Positions 7,610 through 14,168 of a DNA stretch of 64,000 bases are shown here, piece by piece. The stretch comes from an uncultured Bacilli bacterium (GTDB lineage Bacteria; Bacillota_I; Bacilli_A; RF39; UBA660). Positions within the stretch are counted from its first letter, which is position 1. Every line of letters starts with the position of its first letter. The stretch spans positions 1 to 64,000 of the forward strand of contig CAJTIX010000002.1 of the NCBI GenBank assembly GCA_910576795.1. The letters are read 5' to 3'. A model generated the notes under the pieces. It did not search any database and was not told where the DNA came from. It worked only from the letters and a program-made list of their open reading frames with translations. Made by a program: the position numbers and the translations under genes.

Positions 7610-8395
7610 ATGTTTCCATATATTGAATTATTTGGAAAAGTCATCACATCCTATGCCATCATGGCAATGATTGGAATACTTACAGTAGGATGGTTTTGTT
7701 TAAAACAAGCAAAAAAATATCAAATGGATGATAACCAAGTGATTTATTTTTTGCTGATTGTTGCTATAGGAATCTTTTTGGGTGGGCATTTACTTTATGG
7801 GATTGTAAATATAAAAATACTCATTCATTTCGTAACCCATATCAACAAAATTACATCCTTATCCATGTTTTTAACTTGTTTACACGAAATTTTTGGTGGT
7901 TCTATCTTTTATGGGGGATTATTTGGGGGATTACTTGCAGGATATTTATATACCAAGAAAAAAGGAATTTCTTTTTTCCAATATATTGATCATTTTGTAC
8001 CAGCGATTCCTCTATTTCATATTTTTGGAAGAATTGGATGTTTCTTATCTGGATGTTGTTTTGGAATTGAGAGTCATATTGGGTTCCTTTATACAAATTC
8101 ACTTTTACCAGAGGCAAGTGGAGTAAGACGATTTCCAGTTCAGTTACTTGAAGCAAGTTATAATGGAGTTCTTTTTATTTTATTATACCAATTACAAAAG
8201 AAAAAGAAATGTCAAAATACAATCCTTTATATCTACTTATTTATGTATGCATTTGCTCGGTTTTTCTTTGAATTTTTAAGAGGAGATTCCTATAGAGGAT
8301 ATGTAGGTGTCCTATCTACTTCTCAAGTAATTAGTATTTTAATTTTAATCATAATTGGTATTTCTATCATCAAAAAAATCATAAAATGGAGATAG
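7610..8395 (+). CDS. lgt: Prolipoprotein diacylglyceryl transferase-like protein
   Basis: Lgt moves diacylglycerol from phosphatidylglycerol onto the lipobox Cys of prelipoproteins. The 261-residue protein has about seven hydrophobic segments, an IFYGGLFGG motif and GRIGCFLSGCCFG, the counterpart of the Lgt signature. The Cys-rich version is found in a divergent Lgt branch of Bacillota. RRFPVQLLEA and ARFFFEFLRGD near the end are further Lgt blocks. A GGAGG precedes the ATG. It is followed closely by yabP-yabQ-divIC. This is the only lgt seen here, but the genome may have another. Confidence 0.83.
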   Translation: MFPYIELFGKVITSYAIMAMIGILTVGWFCLKQAKKYQMDDNQVIYFLLIVAIGIFLGGHLLYGIVNIKILIHFVTHINKITSLSMFLTCLHEIFGGSIFYGGLFGGLLAGYLYTKKKGISFFQYIDHFVPAIPLFHIFGRIGCFLSGCCFGIESHIGFLYTNSLLPEASGVRRFPVQLLEASYNGVLFILLYQLQKKKKCQNTILYIYLFMYAFARFFFEFLRGDSYRGYVGVLSTSQVISILILIIIGISIIKKIIKWR

Positions 8396-8406
8396 TCGCA
8401 TATCCT
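8379..8406 (+). promoter_or_regulatory. Sigma-E-like promoter of yabP
   Basis: TCATAAA (8379-8385) and CATATCCT (8399-8406) have a 13-base spacer, inside the 3' end of lgt. yabP and yabQ belong to the sigma-E regulon in B. subtilis, so the match fits expectation. Confidence 0.6.
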
Positions 8407-8424
8407 TTATTAGGAGGAAACAAT

Positions 8425-8712
8425 ATGGACAAGGATCTCATGAGTTCATCGAATCATAGTATTACGATTAACGAACGCAAAAACATAATTATTACTGGAG
8501 TAAAAAAGATTGAAAGTTTTGATGACGAAGAATTTTTATTAGAAACAAATATGGGTTTTATTATTATCAAAGGTGCAGAATTAGAAATTATTAAACTAGA
8601 TACTTATCAAGGAAATGTTTCCATAAAAGGAAGAGTCAATAGTTTGAGTTATATGGAAGGAACCGGAAAAAAAGAAAAAGAAGACAGTATGTTTAGTAAA
8701 CTATTTAAATAA
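8425..8712 (+). CDS. yabP: Sporulation protein YabP
   Basis: The 95-residue protein from ATG 8425 follows an AGGAGG. It shows the YabP fold pattern: HSITINERKNIIITGVKKIESFDDEEFLLETNMG, split here by family-typical turns, then a beta-rich half with IKGRVNSLSY. YabP is a mother-cell protein needed in spore formation. It overlaps the yabQ start by one base (TAATG), and the yabP-yabQ-divIC order is that of B. subtilis. Confidence 0.87.
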   Translation: MDKDLMSSSNHSITINERKNIIITGVKKIESFDDEEFLLETNMGFIIIKGAELEIIKLDTYQGNVSIKGRVNSLSYMEGTGKKEKEDSMFSKLFK

Positions 8713-9008
8713 TGACGCTTCAAATTCAAATTCAAACACTACTGTTTTCCTTTCTCTTTGGTATTTGTTTTTCCGCTTTTTTAACATTTAACTATAAATT
8801 GATTTACCATGAAAAAAAAAGATATAAAATTACATCTACCTTTTTATTGATCATTGGCGGTATTCTCATTTATTTTATTGGCATTCGTAGAGTAAATGAA
8901 GGCATTTTTCATCCTTATTCTGCACTAGTAATCATTATTGGATTTTGTCTAGAACATTTTATACACACCTTTTTAGCAAAGAAGATTGCGCTTCGTAAAA
9001 AAAAATGA
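8712..9008 (+). CDS. yabQ: Spore cortex biosynthesis protein YabQ
   Basis: The 98-residue protein has three hydrophobic helices (about 5-27, 37-55, 65-85), matching YabQ, a forespore outer-membrane protein required for cortex assembly. It is somewhat shorter than the Bacillus protein. Its start overlaps the yabP stop, so translation is coupled and no separate ribosome site is needed. Confidence 0.8.
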   Translation: MTLQIQIQTLLFSFLFGICFSAFLTFNYKLIYHEKKRYKITSTFLLIIGGILIYFIGIRRVNEGIFHPYSALVIIIGFCLEHFIHTFLAKKIALRKKK

Positions 9009-9036
9009 TATACTTCTTTTAGAATAGGTGATGTAA

Positions 9037-9450
9037 ATGGTAAGGAAAAAAGTTACAAAAGCATCCCGAAGAAGATTGCTTTTTTTTGGGACAATTTCAC
9101 TTGGAATTATTGCTTACTTTGTTTTTAGTTTAACCTATTATACAACAAGTATTTACCGTTTACGAAAAGAAGAAAAAAAATTAACACAAAATCTAACTTC
9201 ACTCAAAGCAGATGAAAAAAATTTAAAAACTGAAATAGAAAAATTAAAAGATCCAGAATATTTGGCTAGATATGCAAGAGAAAATTATCTTTATTCCAAA
9301 GATGGAGAAATTGTAATACAATTACAAAAAGAAAATAAAGTAGTGACTTCCCCTCCAAAAGAAACCAACCATGCTTATATCTTTTTTGGAGGAAGCGTTG
9401 TTTTACTATTCGTGATTGGTTATGTCATTCAAAAAAGTAGAGCAAAATAA
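9037..9450 (+). CDS. divIC: Septum formation initiator DivIC/FtsB family protein with an extra C-terminal membrane helix
   Basis: The protein has 137 residues. It begins with a basic N-terminus, a transmembrane helix (about 14-34), a coiled coil (about 40-70) and the family box DPEYLARYARENYLYSKDGEI. DivIC works with DivIB and FtsL in the divisome. Unusually, the protein continues into a second hydrophobic helix at about 112-131 (YIFFGGSVVLLFVIGYVI), which standard DivIC lacks. An AGGTGATGTAA ribosome site precedes the ATG. Confidence 0.85.
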   Translation: MVRKKVTKASRRRLLFFGTISLGIIAYFVFSLTYYTTSIYRLRKEEKKLTQNLTSLKADEKNLKTEIEKLKDPEYLARYARENYLYSKDGEIVIQLQKENKVVTSPPKETNHAYIFFGGSVVLLFVIGYVIQKSRAK

Positions 9451-9473
9451 AAGGGTTCATTTTGAACTCTTTT
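9449..9473. terminator. Bidirectional terminator between divIC and lemA
   Basis: An 11-bp stem around AAAAGGGTTCA / TGAACTCTTTT has A-runs on the left and T-runs on the right. It can end both converging transcripts. Confidence 0.85.
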
Positions 9474-10020
9474 ATAGTTTAAAATCTTGAATAATGTCAT
9501 CATTCATGTCTTTTCCATCGAAATAAGATTTGATTTTATAACCTGTTAATTTTGCAACCACATTAGAAGGAAAAGAACGAACCAATTTATTATAATCTGT
9601 AATAATATCATTGTAATACTTTCTAGCTGCAACAATCTCTGATTCCGATTCAAATAATCCTAATTCAATTTTTAAGAAAGATTCATTATTTTTTAAATCT
9701 GGATATTTTTCTTTATATTGATGAAATTCATTGATTGCCTCATATAACTCACGATCCAATTCGAAATTTGAAAGTTTTTTAGAGCGTAATGCAATAATCG
9801 TTTCTAGAACTTCTTCTTTTTTGTTATCACTTGCATTTTTAATAATTCCAATTGACTTATTTAATAAATCAAACCGTTTTCTTAAAGTAGTATCAATAAA
9901 TGCCTCTGCTTCATTCATACGAATAATGTAACTTTGATAATGATTATATATACTAATATACCACATTAACAACATACAGACTGCAATAAAAATGATGAGA
10001 ACATATATAATCCAATGCAT
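9472..10020 (-). CDS. lemA: LemA family protein
   Basis: The protein has about 183 residues. An N-terminal membrane helix (about 1-22) is followed by a four-helix coiled domain with the LemA blocks ETIIALR, ESEIVAARKYYNDIITDYNKLVRSFP and NVVAKLTGYK. LemA proteins are membrane-anchored with a cytoplasmic or extracytoplasmic helical bundle, of uncertain role. Two ATGs (10023, 10020) follow AGGTGA. I use 10020 because its spacing is 8. Confidence 0.9.
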   Translation of the reverse strand: MHWIIYVLIIFIAVCMLLMWYISIYNHYQSYIIRMNEAEAFIDTTLRKRFDLLNKSIGIIKNASDNKKEEVLETIIALRSKKLSNFELDRELYEAINEFHQYKEKYPDLKNNESFLKIELGLFESESEIVAARKYYNDIITDYNKLVRSFPSNVVAKLTGYKIKSYFDGKDMNDDIIQDFKL

Positions 10021-10063
10021 CATAATCACCTGAAGACATTATATCAAAACTAGACGAAAATTA

Positions 10064-10435
10064 CTAGTTGTTTGGAATAAATTCTGGGCTATAATTGATT
10101 TTTTCATCAAAGGTAATAAAATCTACATAAATCATAAGAAGTAAATACCATTTCCCATTACTTGGATCACTTAAAATAATATGATCACGACCAGATTGTT
10201 CAATGATTCCAGAAAATTCACGATCTTTGAATTCTATAGAATCGGGAACTGTATAATGGACATGAATTTGTTTTCCTTTATTTAATCTCAATATGTTTTC
10301 AATGTAAGATTGTTCCAAAGGCATCTGTGCACTATAGTTAGGTGCGGTGGATTGATTGGGAACTGCCATACCACTTCCAGTATAAATTGGTTGTCCTGGA
10401 AATACACTTTTGTCAAAATAACTATTGTTATTCAT
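10064..10435 (-). CDS. gerQ: Spore coat protein GerQ
   Basis: GerQ is an inner-coat protein needed for the germination enzyme CwlJ and is cross-linked by transglutaminase. The 123-residue protein has a low-complexity Asn/Gln/Pro-rich N-terminus (about 1-40), then the conserved domain SYIENILRLNKGK, FSGIIEQSGRDHIILSD and GKWYLLLMIYVDFITFDE. AAAGGAATGG precedes the ATG. A sigma-E-like promoter lies upstream. Confidence 0.92.
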   Translation of the reverse strand: MNNNSYFDKSVFPGQPIYTGSGMAVPNQSTAPNYSAQMPLEQSYIENILRLNKGKQIHVHYTVPDSIEFKDREFSGIIEQSGRDHIILSDPSNGKWYLLLMIYVDFITFDEKINYSPEFIPNN

Positions 10436-10457
10436 TTAAACCATTCCTTTCATTTAA

Positions 10458-10485
10458 ATGATATGAAAATAAATAGGCTTTATGA
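10458..10485 (-). promoter_or_regulatory. Sigma-E-like promoter of gerQ
   Basis: On the - strand TCATAAA (10485-10479) is followed after 13 bases by CATATCAT (10465-10458). Its -35 is identical to the yabP promoter, its -10 differs by one base, and the spacer length is the same. It overlaps the divergent pduL promoter. Confidence 0.58.
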
Positions 10486-10491
10486 TATAAT
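10483..10491 (+). promoter_or_regulatory. Extended -10 promoter of pduL
   Basis: TGATATAAT (10484-10491 with its TG) gives an extended -10, 30 bases before the pduL start. The only -35-like bases are ATGAAA at 10463-10468. It faces the gerQ promoter, so mother-cell and vegetative polymerase may compete here. Confidence 0.5.
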
Positions 10492-10521
10492 TTATATAGA
10501 GAACATAAAAGAGGTGGCAAA

Positions 10522-11106
10522 ATGAAGGTAAGTGTAGGTGTATCAGCACGTCATATCCATTTAACGGAAGCACATTTTAAAATATTATTTGGAAAAAATG
10601 CTCTATTACATGAGAAAAGACCAATTCATCAACCTTTCCAATTCGCGGCAGAAGAAACAGTAACCATTCAAACTGAAAAATCAAAGATAGAACAGGTTCG
10701 TATTTTGGGACCATTTCGAGCCTACACACAAGTTGAAATTTCTCTAACAGATGCCTATCAGTTGGGAATTCATCCGCCCATTCGTGATTCAGGCGATATC
10801 AAAGGAAGTGCGAAGGTGACAATCATTGGTCCAGTAGGAACTGTGGTTTTGGAGGAAGGATGTATTATCGCAGATCGTCATATTCATATTACCCCTAAGC
10901 AAATGGAATTATATGGTTTAACAGAATTCACTGAAGTTCATGTACAGATAACAGGTGAAAAGGGTGGAATATTAAGTCATGTCTATTTGAAGGTGAGTGA
11001 ACAATCCTATTTTGAGTTGCATTTAGATACTGATGATGCGAATGCTTTTGGGCTACATAATGGGGATGTTGTAACCATTTTAGAGGGGAATACAGATGAT
11101 TTATAA
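10522..11106 (+). CDS. pduL: Phosphate propanoyltransferase / phosphotransacetylase PduL
   Basis: PduL interconverts acyl-CoA and acyl-phosphate, a step in acetate or propionate metabolism. The 194-residue protein carries the two metal-binding repeats, VSARHIHL near residue 6 and ADRHIHI near residue 116, with the linking blocks RDSGDIKGSA and LHLDTDDANAFGL. No shell genes are nearby, so it is probably the free-standing enzyme used instead of Pta. Its end overlaps the next gene by 11 bases. Confidence 0.93.
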   Translation: MKVSVGVSARHIHLTEAHFKILFGKNALLHEKRPIHQPFQFAAEETVTIQTEKSKIEQVRILGPFRAYTQVEISLTDAYQLGIHPPIRDSGDIKGSAKVTIIGPVGTVVLEEGCIIADRHIHITPKQMELYGLTEFTEVHVQITGEKGGILSHVYLKVSEQSYFELHLDTDDANAFGLHNGDVVTILEGNTDDL

Positions 11107-11323
11107 AATATGTGATAAATGCAAGGGAACCAATACAAAAACACTGATTCCAAAATTAAAGGAAATAGACTCAAATGCAGAAATTCAAATCGGATGTCAA
11201 AATTTTTGTGGTATTGGAAGAAGTAAAAGTTTTGTGATTGTAAATCATACTCCAATTATTGCTTTAAATGAAGATGAATTAATAGAAAAAGTAAAAGAGC
11301 ATTTGATAGAAAATGAAAAATAG
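11096..11323 (+). CDS. DUF1450 (YuzB-like) protein
   Basis: The 75-residue protein has paired cysteines at CDKCKG near the N-terminus and GCQNFCGIGRSKSFVIVNHTPI, the thioredoxin-like or ferredoxin-like pattern of DUF1450. The start lies inside pduL behind GAGGGGAAT, suggesting coupled expression. The role is unknown. The four Cys suggest metal binding or redox function, which is inference. Confidence 0.72.
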   Translation: MIYKICDKCKGTNTKTLIPKLKEIDSNAEIQIGCQNFCGIGRSKSFVIVNHTPIIALNEDELIEKVKEHLIENEK

Positions 11324-11473
11324 TTTATGTGATAGACACATAAGTGATTATATTGTGCGGGAATGTATGGTATAATGTCCATAGAAGAAATCTGGTAATG
11401 GAGAACTTCCTAAAATAACAGAGGAAAGTAGAAAAAAACTAGCAAAATCATTAATGAATAGGGAATGATATCT

Positions 11474-12226
11474 ATGAATATAGAAAAAATAAAAAAAGAA
11501 TTAATAAAACAAAAAGAATCTAAGTTTAAGGGGAATATATATCATTATTCCCAAGTTAATTTTTCTTATAATTCAAATAAGATTGAAGGCAGTAGATTAA
11601 CAAGTGATCAAACAGAGGCAATATTTGATACATCTTCATTTATTCCTAAAAGTGAGGATTTAATAAAATTAGATGATTTAACGGAAGTCAAAAATCATTT
11701 TAAATTATTTGATTATATACTAGATCATGTTGATGATAAATTATCAAAAGATATGATTATTGAAATGAATAAAATATTAAAGAGAAATACTAGTGATGAA
11801 GAAAATCCTAGATATAATGTTGGTGGTTTTAAAATTGTCCCTAATATAATTGGACTTGTTAATGTGATTAACACTACTGCTCCAGATGATGTAGAAGAAG
11901 AAATAGAGAAATTACTTGATGAATATAGTTCTAAAACTAAAATTACTTTAGAAGATATTATTGGCTTTCATTATAGATTTGAGCGTATTCACCCTTTTGG
12001 AGATGGAAATGGTAGAGTTGGTAGAATGATTATGTTTAAAGAGTGTTTGAAAAATAATGTTATGCCATTCATAGTCTTAGATGATGATAAACCTTATTAT
12101 ATGAGAGGCTTAAAAGAATATGAAAGCGATAAAATGTTTTTAATTGATACCATTAAACATGAACAGGATTTATATGAAGCAATTTGTGAAGAATTATTAA
12201 ATTTTGAAATAGAAGAAAATATTTGA
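11474..12226 (+). CDS. Fic family AMP-transferase-like protein
   Basis: The protein has about 250 residues. The Fic catalytic motif is complete: HPFGDGNGRVGR near residue 174, with its catalytic His. An inhibitory-helix motif (S/T)xxxE(G/N) is visible near residue 38 (SNKIEG), placing it among self-inhibited Fic proteins with the helix N-terminal to the core. Fic proteins usually transfer AMP to hydroxyl groups of target proteins. The target is unknown. It stands alone behind an extended -10 (ATGGTATAAT near 11370), beside a decayed toxin-antitoxin pair. Confidence 0.85.
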   Translation: MNIEKIKKELIKQKESKFKGNIYHYSQVNFSYNSNKIEGSRLTSDQTEAIFDTSSFIPKSEDLIKLDDLTEVKNHFKLFDYILDHVDDKLSKDMIIEMNKILKRNTSDEENPRYNVGGFKIVPNIIGLVNVINTTAPDDVEEEIEKLLDEYSSKTKITLEDIIGFHYRFERIHPFGDGNGRVGRMIMFKECLKNNVMPFIVLDDDKPYYMRGLKEYESDKMFLIDTIKHEQDLYEAICEELLNFEIEENI

Positions 12227-12321
12227 AAAAGGAATCGTCATTCATTTGGATATAATAATAGTAAAGCATAATTGACAAATGTATAAACTTTGTATATACG
12301 CGAATGAAAGATTGTAATATC

Positions 12322-12563
12322 ATGGAAGCAAGACTTCAAAAATGTGGAAATTCTTTTAGAATTAGAATTCCAAGTAGTATTTTAAAATCCCTAAATATCA
12401 AAATAAATAATATATTAAACATTGAACAAGTGGAAGATAGAATAATCATTAGTCTCCCAAAGAAAAAAAGATATCTTTAGAAGAAAAATTCAAAGAATAT
12501 CATGGAAAAAATTTGGCTAAAGAATTTACTTGGGATGAAGTTATTGGGAGAGAAATATGGTAA
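12322..12563 (+). pseudogene. mazE: Frameshifted MazE/AbrB-type antitoxin
   Basis: ATG 12322 opens a MazE-like protein (MEARLQKCGNSFRIRIP...), but the frame stops at 12478-12480. The missing C-terminus (ISLEEKFKEYHGKNLAKEFTW, ending in GREIW) continues in another frame to TAA 12561. Adding one A to the seven-A run near 12462-12468 would restore one 80-residue antitoxin. The next gene is a broken mazF. This is either a real decayed pair or homopolymer miscalls. Confidence 0.7.
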
Positions 12564-12824
12564 AAAATATATTGCAGAACAAGGAAATGTTGTTTTTTTA
12601 GATTTTAATCAAAATACGAAAATGGTTATTATGTGTCCTATTACATCAAATAGTAAAGAATTTCCAACGCATTATAAGTTAGAAGATACTAAGAATGTAT
12701 ATGAAAGTATTTTATGTGAACATATAAGAAGCTTAGATTATGAATTTAGGAATTTGTAGAAAAGTTAAGTGAAAATGATTTTCTAAGCATAGTTACATTA
12801 TTAAATGCCTGTATTAAGGAATAA
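12557..12824 (+). pseudogene. mazF: Degenerate MazF-type mRNA interferase toxin
   Basis: ATG 12557 overlaps the antitoxin end, as in intact mazEF. The first frame stops after 14 codons. The MazF signal (KYIAEQGNVVFLDFN, MVIMCPITSNSKEFP, EHIRSLDY) is in the next frame, and the last part (FVEKLSENDFLSIVTLLNAC) in a third. Between LDFN and MVIMCPITS about 20 conserved residues, including the usual RPALV block, are missing. The deletion means sequencing error alone cannot explain the damage. Confidence 0.7.
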
Positions 12825-12905
12825 GCTTAGCAAAAATAGTAAGCATATAATTGTTAGAAAAAATATATAGAGTAGAATCTAAAGATAGTTGAAAGGAGAT
12901 CCAAA

Positions 12906-13760
12906 ATGATTTTATATAAGAATACTTTTGAAAATATCAAAACAATTAATTGTAATTTTCCTATGGAGGATCAGTTTTATGCAGATGATTATGAGGTTAT
13001 TGTTGCCGATGGAATTACCCGGGATCCGATTGGTGTTTCTGATTTAAATGCATGCTCATTTCAACAAATGTTAGAAAAATATCCAAGACCAAGTGGTGGC
13101 GAATTAGCGGCTCGTACTGTTACCCAAACATTCGCAAACACAGTCGGAGATTTAAAAGAAAGATTGATCAAATGTAATCAAGCTGTAAAAGAATTAAATC
13201 GTATTTATATTCAAAAATGTGATTACTTGCAAAATGACTACTATGGGGCTGTTGCCGCTTGTGTCCAAATAGATGGAAATACTTTACACTATGCCTATAT
13301 TTGTGACTGTGGAATTATTGTATATAATAAATCTGGTGATATTAAATTCCAAACAGAAGATGACAAAGAAAGATACAGTGATCCTTATATCAATCAAATA
13401 GGAATTCCATGGAATTTACCAGAAGCAAGGGTTATTGTAAGAAGAGATTATCGAAACAATCTAGATAATATAAAAAATGGGAAATGTGTTTCATATGGTG
13501 CTTTGACAGGAGAAGAAACAGCAATTTCCTTTATCAAATCTGGACAATTAGAACTATCAGTTGGAGATATTGTTGCAGTATATAGTGATGGATTTACACC
13601 ATTTTTAAAGGATGCACAATTTATAGAGTTACTATATCATTTTAATCAAATAAAATTTGAAACATTGATTCATTCAAAATCTATAGAAAATCCTGAGCAA
13701 TATGGAAAGGAAAAAACAATCGTACTGATGAAGATGGATTCAAAGGGAGAAAATGCTTGA
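12906..13760 (+). CDS. PP2C-like serine/threonine phosphatase domain protein
   Basis: The 284-residue single-domain protein has PP2C-type acidic metal-site motifs: VADGIT near residue 34, YICDCGIIVYN in the middle, YGALTGEE and VGDIVAVYSDGFTPF near residue 225. It lacks a membrane helix. GAAAGGAGA precedes the ATG. It could dephosphorylate a protein target, but partner and pathway are not indicated by context. Confidence 0.65.
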   Translation: MILYKNTFENIKTINCNFPMEDQFYADDYEVIVADGITRDPIGVSDLNACSFQQMLEKYPRPSGGELAARTVTQTFANTVGDLKERLIKCNQAVKELNRIYIQKCDYLQNDYYGAVAACVQIDGNTLHYAYICDCGIIVYNKSGDIKFQTEDDKERYSDPYINQIGIPWNLPEARVIVRRDYRNNLDNIKNGKCVSYGALTGEETAISFIKSGQLELSVGDIVAVYSDGFTPFLKDAQFIELLYHFNQIKFETLIHSKSIENPEQYGKEKTIVLMKMDSKGENA

Positions 13761-13871
13761 AAACCTATAGAATTTATATTATAATACTTATGTAAGCAAG
13801 AAAACTTGCATATAATAAAAAAGGATACATTTGGTTGTAGCAGGTCAAATGCAATTCCTGTTTTGAATAGG

Positions 13872-13908
13872 CACTTGACAATCACAGTAGTGAGAGTCAA
13901 GTGTTTTT
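13872..13908 (+). terminator. Terminator after the phosphatase gene
   Basis: The outer stem CACTTGAC / GTCAAGTG holds an inner TCAC / GTGA hairpin and ends in five T (13904-13908). It overlaps the end of the small leftward gene at 13910, so the two transcripts converge here. Confidence 0.7.
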
Positions 13909-13909
13909 G

Positions 13910-13987
13910 CTATTTCAGAAGTAAAATAATTACAACTACAAATAGTAGTAATATTATGATAAATTGAGAATGTTCTCTTTTTGTCAT
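13910..13987 (-). CDS. 25-residue single-helix membrane peptide
   Basis: ATG 13987 follows an excellent Shine-Dalgarno (AAGGTGGTGATG, 3-14 bases upstream). The peptide begins MTKREHSQF, continues as one uninterrupted run of Ile, Leu and Val, and ends in Lys, so it is one transmembrane helix with a charged N-terminus. It fits the style of small hydrophobic sporulation or coat peptides (YjcZ-like) or of hydrophobic toxins. No homolog is recognised. This is the only coding element I see in 13761-14168. Confidence 0.5.
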   Translation of the reverse strand: MTKREHSQFIIILLLFVVVIILLLK

Positions 13988-14112
13988 AAACATCACCACC
14001 TTCCCAAATATAAAAAGAAGGAAAAGCACTTGACAAATATCAAATATATCCTATATATAATAATATCATTAATAGTCTATAAAGTAAACGATTTATCCCT
14101 TATTTTACAAAG

Positions 14113-14146
14113 AAAAAAACATTACAGATTTTGAAAATCTGTAATG
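14113..14146 (-). terminator. Terminator of the penicillin-binding protein gene
   Basis: A nearly perfect hairpin (CATTACAGATTTT / AAAATCTGTAATG) is followed on the - strand by a run of T (seven A on the + strand, 14113-14119). Confidence 0.9.
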
Positions 14147-14168
14147 AAATATTCACAAAAATATGTTT

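Noticed and set aside
12462..12468. Programmed frameshifting in the mazE A-run
   Set aside because: The partner toxin is also broken and has an internal deletion, so decay or base-calling error is more likely than a functional slippage site.
13872..14037. Direct repeat GCACTTGACAA at 13871 and 14027 as a mobile-element border
   Set aside because: The first copy is part of a terminator stem and the second a -35-like box. No other border feature is present.
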